From Bacteroidia bacterium (GTDB taxonomy: Bacteria; Bacteroidota; Bacteroidia; AKYH767-A; OLB10): a stretch of DNA of 64,000 bases. The stretch is taken from NCBI GenBank assembly GCA_016788165.1, contig JAEUTH010000017.1:62001-126000 (forward strand), read 5' to 3'. This document shows, piece after piece, positions 33,617 through 42,376 of this stretch. The translations under genes and the position numbers were made by a program. Position 1 is the first letter of the stretch, and each line of letters begins with the position of its first letter. Under the pieces are notes generated by a model. The model was not told the origin of the DNA and did not search any database. It was given only the letters and a program-made list of their open reading frames with translations.

Positions 33617-34180
33617 ATGCACCACCATTATTTTATTTATAAGCCTTATGGTGTGCTCAGTCAGTTTAAATGCGAATTACCCAAAAAGAAACTATTGGGC
33701 AGTTTGTATGCTTTTGCTCCGGCAACAATGGCTATCGGCCGATTAGACGAAGACAGCGAAGGGTTGTTATACCTAACCACTGATGGTATGGTAAGTGAAA
33801 AAATCCGTTCGAAAAATGTGCCTAAAGAATATTTTGTACAAGTAGATGGCATAATTACAAACGAAGCGCTTACGCATCTTGCTGATGGGGTTTTTATTAC
33901 TATCAATAAACAACAGTATAACACAAAAAAATGTAACGTTTATTTATTAGAGTCGGAACCGGTTTTACCTAAACGTGCAAAAAACATCAGGCATGCCAAG
34001 CACGGCCCCACCAGTTGGATAAGCATTACCTTACATGAAGGAAAGTTCAGGCAAATAAGACGTATGACTGCCGCTGTTGGGTTTCCAACTTTGCGTTTGG
34101 TTCGTGTACGCATTGGCTCCTTTTGGATGCCCTACCTGGATGCAGGTCAGGTAATTGAAGTTGATCAATTATATTATTGA
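33617..34180 (+). CDS. rluE: 23S rRNA pseudouridine synthase, RluE type
   Basis: An RsuA/RluB/E-family pseudouridine synthase of 187 residues. The catalytic aspartate is in GRLDEDSEGLLYLTTDG. Other family blocks are IYKPYGVLSQF at the start, KEYFVQVDG, SWISITLHEGKFRQIRRMTA and VGFPTLRLVRVRIG. It has no N-terminal S4 domain, which fits RluE rather than RsuA, RluB or RluF. RluE of E. coli modifies U2457 of 23S rRNA; the same site is assumed here. It starts 23 bases after the antiporter, probably on the same transcript. Confidence 0.9.
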   Translation: MHHHYFIYKPYGVLSQFKCELPKKKLLGSLYAFAPATMAIGRLDEDSEGLLYLTTDGMVSEKIRSKNVPKEYFVQVDGIITNEALTHLADGVFITINKQQYNTKKCNVYLLESEPVLPKRAKNIRHAKHGPTSWISITLHEGKFRQIRRMTAAVGFPTLRLVRVRIGSFWMPYLDAGQVIEVDQLYY

Positions 34181-34238
34181 AACTTTTTTATTCTGAATCA
34201 AAAGGTTAAGTTTACTGCAACATTTAAAAACTACTATT

Positions 34239-34838
34239 ATGAAAAAACCACTAATTACTTTAGCAGCATGCTTGTTTGCAGCCAATGTACTTTGGGCGCA
34301 AACAGATGCCAAAAAACCTGAAATGAGCAAAGAAGAAATGGCTGCCATGAAAGCATGGGAAGCTTTTGCTACACCAGGTGCCGTACATAAAATGTTAGCC
34401 AAAGATGATGGACAATGGGACGAAGAAATTACCATGTGGTATGCACCCGGTGCACCTCCGGAAACTATGAAAGCTACCTGTGTAAACAGTATGATTTTAG
34501 GTGGCCGATACCAACAATCAGTACATCGCGGTAATTTCCAAGGTCAGCCGTTTGAGGGTATTTCAACCTTGGCATACGATAATACGCGTAAGGTTTTTAT
34601 TAGTTCCTGGATTGACAACATGGGCACCGGTATGATGATTATGGAAGGTATTTCTAAAGGCGATAATGTAGTTGCATTTGAAGGCAAGCAAACCGATCCG
34701 GTTTCGGGCAAAGAATTAAAAATGAGCGAAGAGTTTATTATGGTTGATGCAAATACACAACGCATGATAATGTATCAAACTACAGCCGAAGGAAAAACTT
34801 TTAAAAACATGGAAATTACTTTTAAGAGAAAGAAATAA
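34239..34838 (+). CDS. DUF1579 family secreted protein
   Basis: A 199-residue secreted protein with a signal peptide (1-20, VLWAQ). The mature part matches the DUF1579 family: a start with PGAVHKMLAKDDGQWDEEI, then GGRYQQSVHRGNFQGQPFEGI, AYDNTRKVFISSWIDNMGTG and EGKQTDPVSGKELKMSEE. The family has a lipocalin-like predicted fold and no known biochemical function. Methionine is unusually frequent near the N-terminus and in GTGMMIMEG. It is followed by a terminator shared with the convergent MFS gene. Confidence 0.85.
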   Translation: MKKPLITLAACLFAANVLWAQTDAKKPEMSKEEMAAMKAWEAFATPGAVHKMLAKDDGQWDEEITMWYAPGAPPETMKATCVNSMILGGRYQQSVHRGNFQGQPFEGISTLAYDNTRKVFISSWIDNMGTGMMIMEGISKGDNVVAFEGKQTDPVSGKELKMSEEFIMVDANTQRMIMYQTTAEGKTFKNMEITFKRKK

Positions 34839-34868
34839 CAGCAGTTTTGAATAAAAAATTATAAAAAG

Positions 34869-34893
34869 CCCACTTGAAAAAAGTGGGTTTTTT
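34869..34893. terminator. Terminator between DUF1579 and MFS genes
   Basis: CCCACTT-GAAAA-AAGTGGG stem-loop (34869-34887) followed by T6 on the plus strand and flanked by A5 on the other side, so it can serve both convergent genes. Confidence 0.85.
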
Positions 34894-36085
34894 ATTGCCT
34901 GATGTTTTGTAAATGTTTCTGAATACTATAAAATCCAAATGCCAAAAAAATACTGGCAATTGTAATAACACCAAATAATGATTTAAAGCCATATTGTTCG
35001 GCTATATTTAACCCAATAGCAGGCGCTGCAATAAACGATAAACCATAAGCCATGGAGTATAAAGCAGCATATTGACCTTTTCGATCTTTGGTTGGGCGGC
35101 TCAATGTAAAGTTCATCATAAAAGGCATGGCAAATACTTCCGACAAGGTGATGATTACAATATAAATTATTGCCGTGGACAAACCTTGATGCACGTATAA
35201 TGCCGCATACGATAGTGTTAAACAAAATACACCACAAATAATATAACGCATCGGAAATTTGGTGTGCTCAATTTTCGAAATTATGGGCATTTCTATTAAT
35301 ACTACCAATAAGCCATTTAAAGCCATTAAAAGGCCAATTATATCTTCTGCATAATGCGATTGGGTTTTAAAATATTGCGGTATGCTGGATATTAATTGAA
35401 AAAAACAAGTGCCATAAAAAGCCACCAACCCAATAAAAAATAAATAAGGCAAATCAGTATATGCCGAAGGTGACTTAACTTCTGTATTATCTTTTTGTTT
35501 ATGAATTTCGATATGTGGTAAATATTTGTATAACATAAAAGCTGCTGCATAACCCGAACAGGCATCTAAAACAAAAAGCCATTGATAACCTAAATGCATT
35601 GCAATAAAGCCGCCCATTGCCGGCCCTACAGTAAAACCTAAATTTATAGCCAACCTTACTAACGATACCGACCGTGTAAGTGTTTCCGGTGTGCTGTAAA
35701 ACGAAATGGCTGCACTATTTGCAGGCCGAAACATATCGGCAGTTAATGCATATAAAAAAACAATTGCCGCAGCAGCTATTGGCGAGGTTGTTACACAAAG
35801 TGGCAATAAAATAGTACTGCTAACCAGTAAAGCAGTAATCATTATATAACGCGGATGATACCTGTCGGTTAACCAGCCACCAATGTAAGCACCTAAAATA
35901 CTGCCAACACCGTACATACTCATAACCCAACCGGCCTGAGCAATTGTAAAATGCAATGTTTGGGTAAAGTATAACGATGCAAACAATAATACCATCGAAC
36001 CGCTTCGATTTATAAACAGGGTTATAGCTAATTTCCAAACAGATGGATGCAGGTTTGCAAATGCCTGACGATAGGTTTTAAGCAT
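34892..36085 (-). CDS. Major facilitator superfamily transporter
   Basis: A 12-helix MFS permease of 397 residues, starting at ATG 36085 (a TTG 6 bases upstream is less likely). MFS marks are the loop 2-3 motif GGWLTDRYHPR with GAYIGGWL before it and AINLGFTVGPAMGGFIA in helix 5, which resembles the antiporter-type motif C of drug exporters. This points to export of small molecules driven by protons. Substrate unknown. The inverted arrangement with the DUF1579 gene suggests no functional tie. Confidence 0.9.
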   Translation of the reverse strand: MLKTYRQAFANLHPSVWKLAITLFINRSGSMVLLFASLYFTQTLHFTIAQAGWVMSMYGVGSILGAYIGGWLTDRYHPRYIMITALLVSSTILLPLCVTTSPIAAAAIVFLYALTADMFRPANSAAISFYSTPETLTRSVSLVRLAINLGFTVGPAMGGFIAMHLGYQWLFVLDACSGYAAAFMLYKYLPHIEIHKQKDNTEVKSPSAYTDLPYLFFIGLVAFYGTCFFQLISSIPQYFKTQSHYAEDIIGLLMALNGLLVVLIEMPIISKIEHTKFPMRYIICGVFCLTLSYAALYVHQGLSTAIIYIVIITLSEVFAMPFMMNFTLSRPTKDRKGQYAALYSMAYGLSFIAAPAIGLNIAEQYGFKSLFGVITIASIFLAFGFYSIQKHLQNIRQ

Positions 36086-36217
36086 GCACAAACCTAAAAA
36101 TTATACCTGTTATGCATCAATTTTAAAAGTATGTATAGTATTTGATTAATATGACTCAAGGCATGTTTTTGAAGACTATTTTTTTTGGTTTAGTTTCGCG
36201 CATTATATTTTTAATGT

Positions 36218-36829
36218 ATGCCCGCTTATAAATTCCGCTTAAAATTTGAAGAGTACGATGAAGTTAGTCGCGACTATGAAATTAAACCCGCACAAAACTT
36301 TTACGACCTACATCAAATTATTCAACAATCCATCAAATTTGATGGCAGCAAACCTGCATCGTTTATTCTAAGCAACGATCAATGGATACGCGGGCGTGAA
36401 ATCCCATCAGCACCAAAAAATAATAAGGATGGTACGGCCATGATTGTTATGCAAGATGCTGTGCTTAATAAATTTATTGCTGACCCGCATCAAAAGATGT
36501 ATTACATTTTCGACACATGGGTTTTTTATTTAGAGCTAATTAAAATTGTGATGGATGTGGATAAGAATGCTACCTATCCACGCTGTATTAAATCAACTGG
36601 TGATGCACCACCACAGTATAAAAAAGTTTTAATTGCTGCAAATCAAGCCGAGGCCGAATTGGAAGAAGATGATATAGAAGATGACATTGAACCGGAAAAT
36701 GATTTAGCTACCGAAGAAACCTTTGATGAAGAGCATGGCTTTGAAAGCGAAGAAGGCGAATCAGATGCTGATGAAAATGAGGAAACCGATGAAGCTGACG
36801 ATAACAATGCTTTTTACGAAGCTGACTAA
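36218..36829 (+). CDS. Plasmid pRiA4b ORF-3-like (IS1096 passenger TnpR-like) protein with acidic tail
   Basis: A cytoplasmic protein of 203 residues. Residues 1-140 match the pRiA4b ORF-3-like domain (MPAYKFRLKFEEYDEVSRDY, FYDLHQIIQQSIKFDGSKPA, YYIFDTWVFYLELIKI, YPRCIKSTGDAPPQY). The last 55 residues are a low-complexity acidic tail of Glu and Asp. The family name comes from mobile elements, but many members, like this one, stand alone with no transposase or inverted repeats. Function unknown. The acidic tail suggests interaction with a basic partner. Confidence 0.85.
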   Translation: MPAYKFRLKFEEYDEVSRDYEIKPAQNFYDLHQIIQQSIKFDGSKPASFILSNDQWIRGREIPSAPKNNKDGTAMIVMQDAVLNKFIADPHQKMYYIFDTWVFYLELIKIVMDVDKNATYPRCIKSTGDAPPQYKKVLIAANQAEAELEEDDIEDDIEPENDLATEETFDEEHGFESEEGESDADENEETDEADDNNAFYEAD

Positions 36830-36870
36830 CCTTTTTTTGCTTTTTGCCATTCCCAGCTTTGTAACCGTTA

Positions 36871-36894
36871 CAATATACGATGTATAGTATATTG
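36871..36894. repeat. Inverted repeat CAATATAC-n8-GTATATTG
   Basis: Perfect 8-bp arms separated by 8 bases in the gap between two convergent genes, 42 bases after the upstream stop. No T-tract follows. It could be a weak hairpin or a binding site; no gene start lies nearby. Confidence 0.4.
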
Positions 36895-37020
36895 AATGTT
36901 GAAGTAATTAAATATCAGACCTGTTTTTGAAAGTAATGAATTTACTTACTTGTAAATCCATTTTTATAAATTCCCGAACACACAGTAGTTTCTTGATTTC
37001 AAAATGCAGTGATTAATAAA

Positions 37021-37062
37021 TAAGAAAGCCGCTACAACCTTTTGATTGTAGCGGCTTTCTTA
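37021..37062. terminator. Bidirectional terminator between convergent genes
   Basis: A perfect 17-bp stem (37021-37037 with 37046-37062) with an 8-base loop containing AAAGCCGCTACAA. It lies between the pRiA4b-like gene and the Omp28-like gene, 15 bases after the latter's stop. Confidence 0.9.
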
Positions 37063-37076
37063 TTGGTTTGTTTTAT

Positions 37077-39131
37077 TTAGAGCTTAACAATACGCTTTAC
37101 AAAAGCATTGTTTTTACTATCGCTAACCGATACATGGAATACACCTGCAGGTAAATTACTTACATCAAACGATTGTTTTAACAATCCGGCAGAAGCATTA
37201 ACAGTTTTAGATTCAATTAAACGACCAGCAACATCAATTACTTGAATTTTAAGTGTCTCGTTGGCAGTTAAGTTGATGTTTATATTTACCAAATCAGTTG
37301 CCGGGCTTGGGTAAATGGTAATGGCATCAATGCTTGCATTCATAGGATAAATACCCGAGATGGTTGACTTGCTTAAATTAATTGATTGAAATACTTGCTT
37401 GTCATTACCGGGCGATTGTATCCAGCTAATCATAGCCAAGTCGCCAAACTCTTCAACACTGTGTTCGGTATTATTATCAATAATATTAGCAGCCTGACCA
37501 TTAGAAGGTAAACGATAATTGCCATTAAAAGTATAAGTTAATGAAACGCTATCCCAGGCATTTACAGCAACAGTTGGTAAAGTAGTACCTGCATCGCTTG
37601 GTAACATTTTTTTCATTACCTGATAAAATTCAGTTTCGCCATTTGTTTTTTCGTTTAAGTACGTTGTGTTTTCAACAATAGCTGTTTGCAATACTGCATT
37701 AGATGCATTAAACAATGGCGAGTAGTGAATCATTGCCGAATAAGTACGTGCAACGGTATCTGCTGTAAAACTGCCGTACATTTTAAATTGAGCAGGTACA
37801 CTACGCGCAGCTTCATACAATCCATACGTAAATGAGTTGGCATTACCGTCCCATCCACCATCATTTTCCATACGAGGTATTGAGTTTATGTTGTAGTAGT
37901 ATCTGCGATTTAAACTCTCATCGGTTGTGTATGGATCACCCGTACCCGGAAAATCTTGCTGATACTTAATATAGGTATGTTGATTTGCCGGTATGGTATC
38001 AATAATATTATGGAAATTTATATTACCCGGTTCGCAAGGCGGACAAGTTGAACTTGTAAATATTTCGAAAAATGGGTTGCGTTGTTCTAATTGTGATAAC
38101 ACATTTATCGTTTTGCTAAAATCATCATTTATTGGATTTTGATCACTGCTTCCATTTGGATTGCTTGCGTAAACATTGATAGTAAAGGCACCGGGTGTGT
38201 TTGCATTCCATTGTACCGGATGTGTAAAGCTATAAGTACCTAAAGTGGGTATTGATATACCGTTAATTGTACCGGTAACTGCAGCACCGCCATTTATTGT
38301 GTAGTTAATATCAAACGATGTAACGGTTGCAGTACCTAAGTTGGTAATTGTACCGGTAATATCCTGATTGCCAAATGCTACATACGGATTGGTTGTAATA
38401 TCAATTGCTGATAAATCAAGAGCTACCTGCGTTCCATAATTAAACTCATAGTAGTTATTGTCGGCAACGGTGGCACCATTTGCCGAAAGGGTATTTATAT
38501 TTGGCGAGCCTGCAACGCTTGTGGCTGTTGTACTATTGATTTGTACACCCAACGACATGTTTAAGGTACCGTTGGTACGTTGGTCAACAATGTAAATTTT
38601 GTTTGTTGTTTCCTCTAAAACTATGCTCCAATACGTCCAACCACTGGGATTGCCCGGGATGGTGTATGAAGTGAAGAAAACCCAGTGCTGACGGTTAGGT
38701 GCCGTACCAAATGTTTTAGCAACTACATTATCGTTAGCCCCTGTACCCTGAAGCCCCCAAACGCACACTGAATTATCAGGAATACTTGCCGATGGCAATG
38801 CCTGTGAAGTTGATGAAGGTGGTGCCATAGCCGATGCAACACTAAAAGTTAAAATACCAGTAGTACTTACTTTAAAGTTTGTAACCGGAGCTCCGTTAAA
38901 ATTAAAGGCAAACGGAATTGTTTGCGAAATACTCCAGGCCGGTGTAGCACTTGATGATCGGATTGTAGTCCAACTTGCATCTAAACCACCACCAACGGGA
39001 TATTCGTCATCATTGTTGAGGTTACCGGGATTTTGGCCCGGGTTATTTGTAAATGGTAAGTAATAATACTGTGCTTGTACACAAACTACACTAACCAATA
39101 AGGCGAATGCCAACGTAATTTTTTTCATCAT
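37077..39131 (-). CDS. Omp28-like thioredoxin-fold surface protein, T9SS type A cargo
   Basis: A 684-residue exported protein. Parts: signal peptide (1-20, VCVQAQ), beta-sandwich repeats (about 25-345) including ITTNPYVAFGNQDITGTIT typical of T9SS cargo, a thioredoxin-like domain of the Omp28 type (about 350-590) with the CPPC site (Cys363, Cys366), and a T9SS type A sorting domain beginning ITIYPSPATDLVN. Omp28-like proteins are common on the surface of Bacteroidota; their role is not settled. The CPPC pair would allow disulfide chemistry outside the cell. It neighbours two further thioredoxin-fold genes on its right. Confidence 0.88.
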   Translation of the reverse strand: MMKKITLAFALLVSVVCVQAQYYYLPFTNNPGQNPGNLNNDDEYPVGGGLDASWTTIRSSSATPAWSISQTIPFAFNFNGAPVTNFKVSTTGILTFSVASAMAPPSSTSQALPSASIPDNSVCVWGLQGTGANDNVVAKTFGTAPNRQHWVFFTSYTIPGNPSGWTYWSIVLEETTNKIYIVDQRTNGTLNMSLGVQINSTTATSVAGSPNINTLSANGATVADNNYYEFNYGTQVALDLSAIDITTNPYVAFGNQDITGTITNLGTATVTSFDINYTINGGAAVTGTINGISIPTLGTYSFTHPVQWNANTPGAFTINVYASNPNGSSDQNPINDDFSKTINVLSQLEQRNPFFEIFTSSTCPPCEPGNINFHNIIDTIPANQHTYIKYQQDFPGTGDPYTTDESLNRRYYYNINSIPRMENDGGWDGNANSFTYGLYEAARSVPAQFKMYGSFTADTVARTYSAMIHYSPLFNASNAVLQTAIVENTTYLNEKTNGETEFYQVMKKMLPSDAGTTLPTVAVNAWDSVSLTYTFNGNYRLPSNGQAANIIDNNTEHSVEEFGDLAMISWIQSPGNDKQVFQSINLSKSTISGIYPMNASIDAITIYPSPATDLVNININLTANETLKIQVIDVAGRLIESKTVNASAGLLKQSFDVSNLPAGVFHVSVSDSKNNAFVKRIVKL

Positions 39132-39344
39132 ATAGCGGGTTTTAAATTAGGCTGCGAATGTAATTTTAGTTCTAAAACAAAAAAGTGATTTTAGTCAACA
39201 ACAAACTGCCTTTTGTAATATTTAGCACAATTAAAATTTCATTAAGACCCTTTAAATTTACTTAAGATAGTAAACTGACCTATTGTGTTACATTTAATTT
39301 GTAATGATGTTTGTGCCATTGTAATTGTTACATATTGTTACCAA

Positions 39345-40337
39345 GTGAAATCGAAAAAAACAATTATTGTTTTATTATTAATGGCAAGCACTACTTTTTG
39401 CCTGGCTCAAACAAAAATCAAAATGAACAACAAAAATCCTTTATTATGTAAACCCGATAGTGGCATTTGCGAAGTTGTAAGTAATGAGTTGGCTGATAAA
39501 AAAACGCGTAAAATTATAAGTACAACAAAACCCATAAGACTCATTTACTTTACCGACCCTATTTGCTCATCTTGTTGGGGAATTGAGCCACAAATTCGAA
39601 AACTGAAATTAGAATACGGCAGCAGTATTGACGTTGAATACAAGATGGGTGGCTTATTACCCGACTGGAGTTATAACAGCGGTGGAATTAGCAAACCTTC
39701 AGATGTGGCGCACCATTGGGACGAAGTAAGTGTTTACTACGATATGCCTATTGATGGCGATGTTTGGCTCGAAGACCCTTTGCATTCGTCCTATCCGCCT
39801 TCAATTGCATTTAAGGCTGCACAAATGCAAGATATCAACAAAGCTGTTTTGTTTTTACGCGAAATACGTGAAATGGTTTTTCTGCAAAAAAAGAATATTA
39901 CCAAGCCGGAACATTTAATTGCTGCAGTACATAAGGTAGGTTTGGATACTTCAAAATTTAAATCAGATTTCGAAGGCCCTGCCCATCAACTTTTTAATGA
40001 CGATTTGAAGTTGGCAAAGCAGTTAGGCGTGCGTGGCTTTCCCACCATATTTTTTGCAGATAGTGCCGGAAATAATGAAATGGTTTATGGCGCGAAACCT
40101 TACACTGATTATCAGACGGCTTTAATGAAATTGTACCCTGAAATTGAAAAAGAAAGTTTTGATAAAAGTCTGGATACTGTGTTTTCAAAATACCATTCAT
40201 TAACTGCTAATGAGTATGCATTAATTACCAATACGCCCAGAACGGAAGCAGAAAATACGCTTAATAATTATACGCGTAGTGGTGTGCTAAAAAAAATAAT
40301 TACCAAGAATGGCGACTTGTGGATGTTTGAAAAGTAA
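39345..40337 (+). CDS. Secreted DsbA/SpxH-like protein with CSSC site and C-terminal winged-helix-like tail
   Basis: A DsbA-superfamily protein of 330 residues. The GTG at 39345 is chosen because it begins a good signal peptide (MKSKKTIIVLLLMASTTFCL); an upstream GTG at 39285 would add 20 odd residues. The active site is Cys74-Ser-Ser-Cys77 in TDPICSSCWG, with the cis-proline loop GFPTIFF. This CxxC-W form and the following helical insertion resemble FrnE/YjbH/SpxH proteins. The last 55 residues (LTANEYALITNTPRTEAE through GDLWMFEK) look like a small winged helix, odd for a protein with a signal peptide. It may handle disulfides of secreted proteins. Confidence 0.8.
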   Translation: MKSKKTIIVLLLMASTTFCLAQTKIKMNNKNPLLCKPDSGICEVVSNELADKKTRKIISTTKPIRLIYFTDPICSSCWGIEPQIRKLKLEYGSSIDVEYKMGGLLPDWSYNSGGISKPSDVAHHWDEVSVYYDMPIDGDVWLEDPLHSSYPPSIAFKAAQMQDINKAVLFLREIREMVFLQKKNITKPEHLIAAVHKVGLDTSKFKSDFEGPAHQLFNDDLKLAKQLGVRGFPTIFFADSAGNNEMVYGAKPYTDYQTALMKLYPEIEKESFDKSLDTVFSKYHSLTANEYALITNTPRTEAENTLNNYTRSGVLKKIITKNGDLWMFEK

Positions 40338-40483
40338 AACTGTTATCTTGAATATTTCAATAAATCAGCTAACAGGATTTGGTTATGCTGTTTAATCGTT
40401 TTAATCAAATTTGCGTACACTTTGTAACAATTACCTAAATTAAGTTTCAATTTATAGTGTGCTTTATTTTAAAAAGTAAAATG

Positions 40484-41056
40484 CTAGCTAAGCGTTTTAA
40501 ACAATTTCAGCAATTCTTCTTGTACTGCCACCGATTTGTTTTTAGCATACCAGGTATGCAAAGCTTCGGCATAATTTTCGGCTGTTTCCGGTTTCGATTT
40601 TAGTTCTAAAACCAATTGTTGTGCTGCTTTTGGGCGCGGGCCGTAGGTTGCAAGTAACTGATAATTGCTATCTAAAATTAAAAGCAATGGAATAGATTTG
40701 CTGCCATTGGTTAAATGTGCATCAATTAATGAAGGGAATTCATCACGATAGATGGTGCGGAATTTTATTTGCGAATTAAGTGCGCTTAATTTATAAAGTA
40801 CAGGTACAATTTGTGATGCATCGCCACACCAGTGTTCAGAAATTACCAGCCAGTTTTGTTGCGGTAGTTTTTCAATTACATCTTGTAATTGGGGTTCTGC
40901 TTTAAAAGTTTTTAAAATACGTTTACTACGCTGAATGTTTAGCGGAATATACAATGCATGCTGTTCTGTTGTTTGCGGATTTATGGGCCCTTGCATGGAC
41001 TCAAAGTAATTGTCGAATACTAATCCGTTTTCAAAATAATATTTATAGTCAATCAT
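40484..41056 (-). CDS. Thioredoxin-family protein with single-cysteine WCGDA site
   Basis: A cytoplasmic thioredoxin-fold protein of 190 residues (no signal peptide). The active site is EHWCGDASQIVPV with one cysteine (Cys77), followed by the RTIYRDEFPSLIDAHLTNG segment and the cis-proline loop SIPLLLI. This WCGD group is widespread in Firmicutes and Bacteroidota and lacks the second catalytic cysteine, so it probably forms mixed disulfides or binds a thiol. It starts 23 bases after the M48 protease gene ends and likely shares its transcript. Function otherwise unknown. Confidence 0.85.
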   Translation of the reverse strand: MIDYKYYFENGLVFDNYFESMQGPINPQTTEQHALYIPLNIQRSKRILKTFKAEPQLQDVIEKLPQQNWLVISEHWCGDASQIVPVLYKLSALNSQIKFRTIYRDEFPSLIDAHLTNGSKSIPLLLILDSNYQLLATYGPRPKAAQQLVLELKSKPETAENYAEALHTWYAKNKSVAVQEELLKLFKTLS

Positions 41057-41079
41057 TTTTATTAATTGTTTGGTTCCAA

Positions 41080-41877
41080 TTATTGTGGTTTATAGTATTT
41101 CATGGCTTCGGGCAAAAATTTATCCATATCATTTTTGCGCTTAGCGTCTGATGGATGTGTGCTTAATATCTCCGGTGGTTTTTGCCCACCTCCCGCAGCC
41201 ATACGTGCCCATACATTTGATGCATTGGTTGGGTTGTAGCCGGCCAGGGCCATAAATATCATTCCTAATTTGTCGGCTTCGCTTTCGTGTAAACGCGAAA
41301 AAGGAAGCATAGCACCCAGGTTAGAACCCAAACCATAAGCCATATTAAATAATTGGCGTGTCTCATTGGGTTGTTGCATCATAGCAATATCTAAAGCCAT
41401 GCCGCCCGATTGTACTGCCAATTGCTGGCTCATACGTTCATTTCCGTGGCGTGCAACTGCATGTGCAATTTCATGGCCCATTACGAAAGCAAGTCCTGTT
41501 TCGTCCTTTGTTATGGGCAACAAGCCTGTATAAACAACTACTTTACCGCCCGGCATGCACCAGGCATTTGCTTCTTTATTTTCAACTAAATTAAATTCCC
41601 ATTTAAAACCAGCTACACGTTGGCTTTGTTTTTTTTCGGCTAAAAATTTTACTACAGCAATACTTAACTTGTTTCCCAATCTGTTTACCATATCAGCATT
41701 GTTGTTTGATAATGCTACCGGAGGGTTTTTAACTAAAAACTCGTTGTACTGTGCTAATGCCGTTGCAACCATTTGATCTTCGGGCAATAAATTAAGTTGC
41801 CTGCGGCCTGTTATGGGTACCTTGGTACAACTTGTCAATATCAATATGCTTGAAAGAACAATAATCCAATTTTTCAT
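41080..41877 (-). CDS. M48 family metalloprotease lipoprotein
   Basis: A zinc peptidase of 265 residues with a lipobox (LTSC, Cys17), so it is anchored in the periplasm. The zinc site is HEIAHAVARH (His135, Glu136, His139) with the third ligand in HESEADKLG about 70 residues later. The lead-in GGKVVVYTGLLP is typical of BepA/LoiP-type proteases. Unlike BepA it has no TPR domain, so it is closer to E. coli LoiP/YggG in size. It would degrade misassembled envelope proteins. Followed by the single-cysteine thioredoxin gene. Confidence 0.9.
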   Translation of the reverse strand: MKNWIIVLSSILILTSCTKVPITGRRQLNLLPEDQMVATALAQYNEFLVKNPPVALSNNNADMVNRLGNKLSIAVVKFLAEKKQSQRVAGFKWEFNLVENKEANAWCMPGGKVVVYTGLLPITKDETGLAFVMGHEIAHAVARHGNERMSQQLAVQSGGMALDIAMMQQPNETRQLFNMAYGLGSNLGAMLPFSRLHESEADKLGMIFMALAGYNPTNASNVWARMAAGGGQKPPEILSTHPSDAKRKNDMDKFLPEAMKYYKPQ

Positions 41878-41958
41878 TTTTTTTTACTTTACTTATCTAA
41901 CGACAATTTTGTTTATTAATATGCTGATTCTTGGTTGATCATTTAAAATTAATCTCGG

Positions 41959-42249
41959 CTAAACTTGTTCTACGTGTGCATGCAATCCTTCGTTTTGCAA
42001 TTTATTGCACATGCCGTTTAAAAGGTACATACTACCTTCTTTAACTATGCATTTACCTTTGTAATGTACCAAATACGCACATTGTGTTGCTTGTTCGGTA
42101 CTATGCCTGCAAATTTTTATCAAACAAACTATAACGTGATCAAAAGTGTTGTAGTCGTCATTATAAAGGGTTAAGCTAAAACCAAAACTATAATCAACTT
42201 CCGACTCTTTAACCTGAACTTCCAAATCTGTTTCTGTGGATGAAGCCAT
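41959..42249 (-). CDS. clpS: ATP-dependent Clp protease adaptor ClpS
   Basis: A 96-residue ClpS, which delivers N-degron substrates to ClpAP or ClpCP. The ATG at 42249 (MASSTETDLEV) is chosen since the longer frame to 42330 is hydrophobic and unlike the family. Signatures are LYNDDYNTFDHVI, which contains the N-degron pocket residues, then HSTEQATQCAYLVHYKGKC and a C-terminal NEGLHAHVEQ. The N-terminal 20 residues are the usual flexible extension. Single gene; divergent from the large T9SS gene at 42377. Confidence 0.93.
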   Translation of the reverse strand: MASSTETDLEVQVKESEVDYSFGFSLTLYNDDYNTFDHVIVCLIKICRHSTEQATQCAYLVHYKGKCIVKEGSMYLLNGMCNKLQNEGLHAHVEQV

Positions 42250-42349
42250 TTTATTTTTGACGCAAATGTATATAAGCTTGTGAATTCTTAGGTGAATAAA
42301 CTTAATGAAAATGTAAACATTAATACACAAATTGATATTCGAACTTTAT

Positions 42350-42357
42350 TATATTTG
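42350..42357 (+). promoter_or_regulatory. -7 promoter box (TATATTTG) of the 42377 gene
   Basis: TATATTTG matches TAnnTTTG fully and lies 19 bases before the ATG. A TTG is present at 42332-42334, a spacing of 15 bases, shorter than usual. Confidence 0.45.
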
Positions 42358-42376
42358 GTTCAAATAATTTAGTGCG

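Noticed and set aside
36218-36829. A possible transposon remnant (IS1096 passenger-like family name)
   Set aside because: No transposase, terminal inverted repeats or target-site duplication were seen on either side; the gene seems to be an ordinary chromosomal gene.
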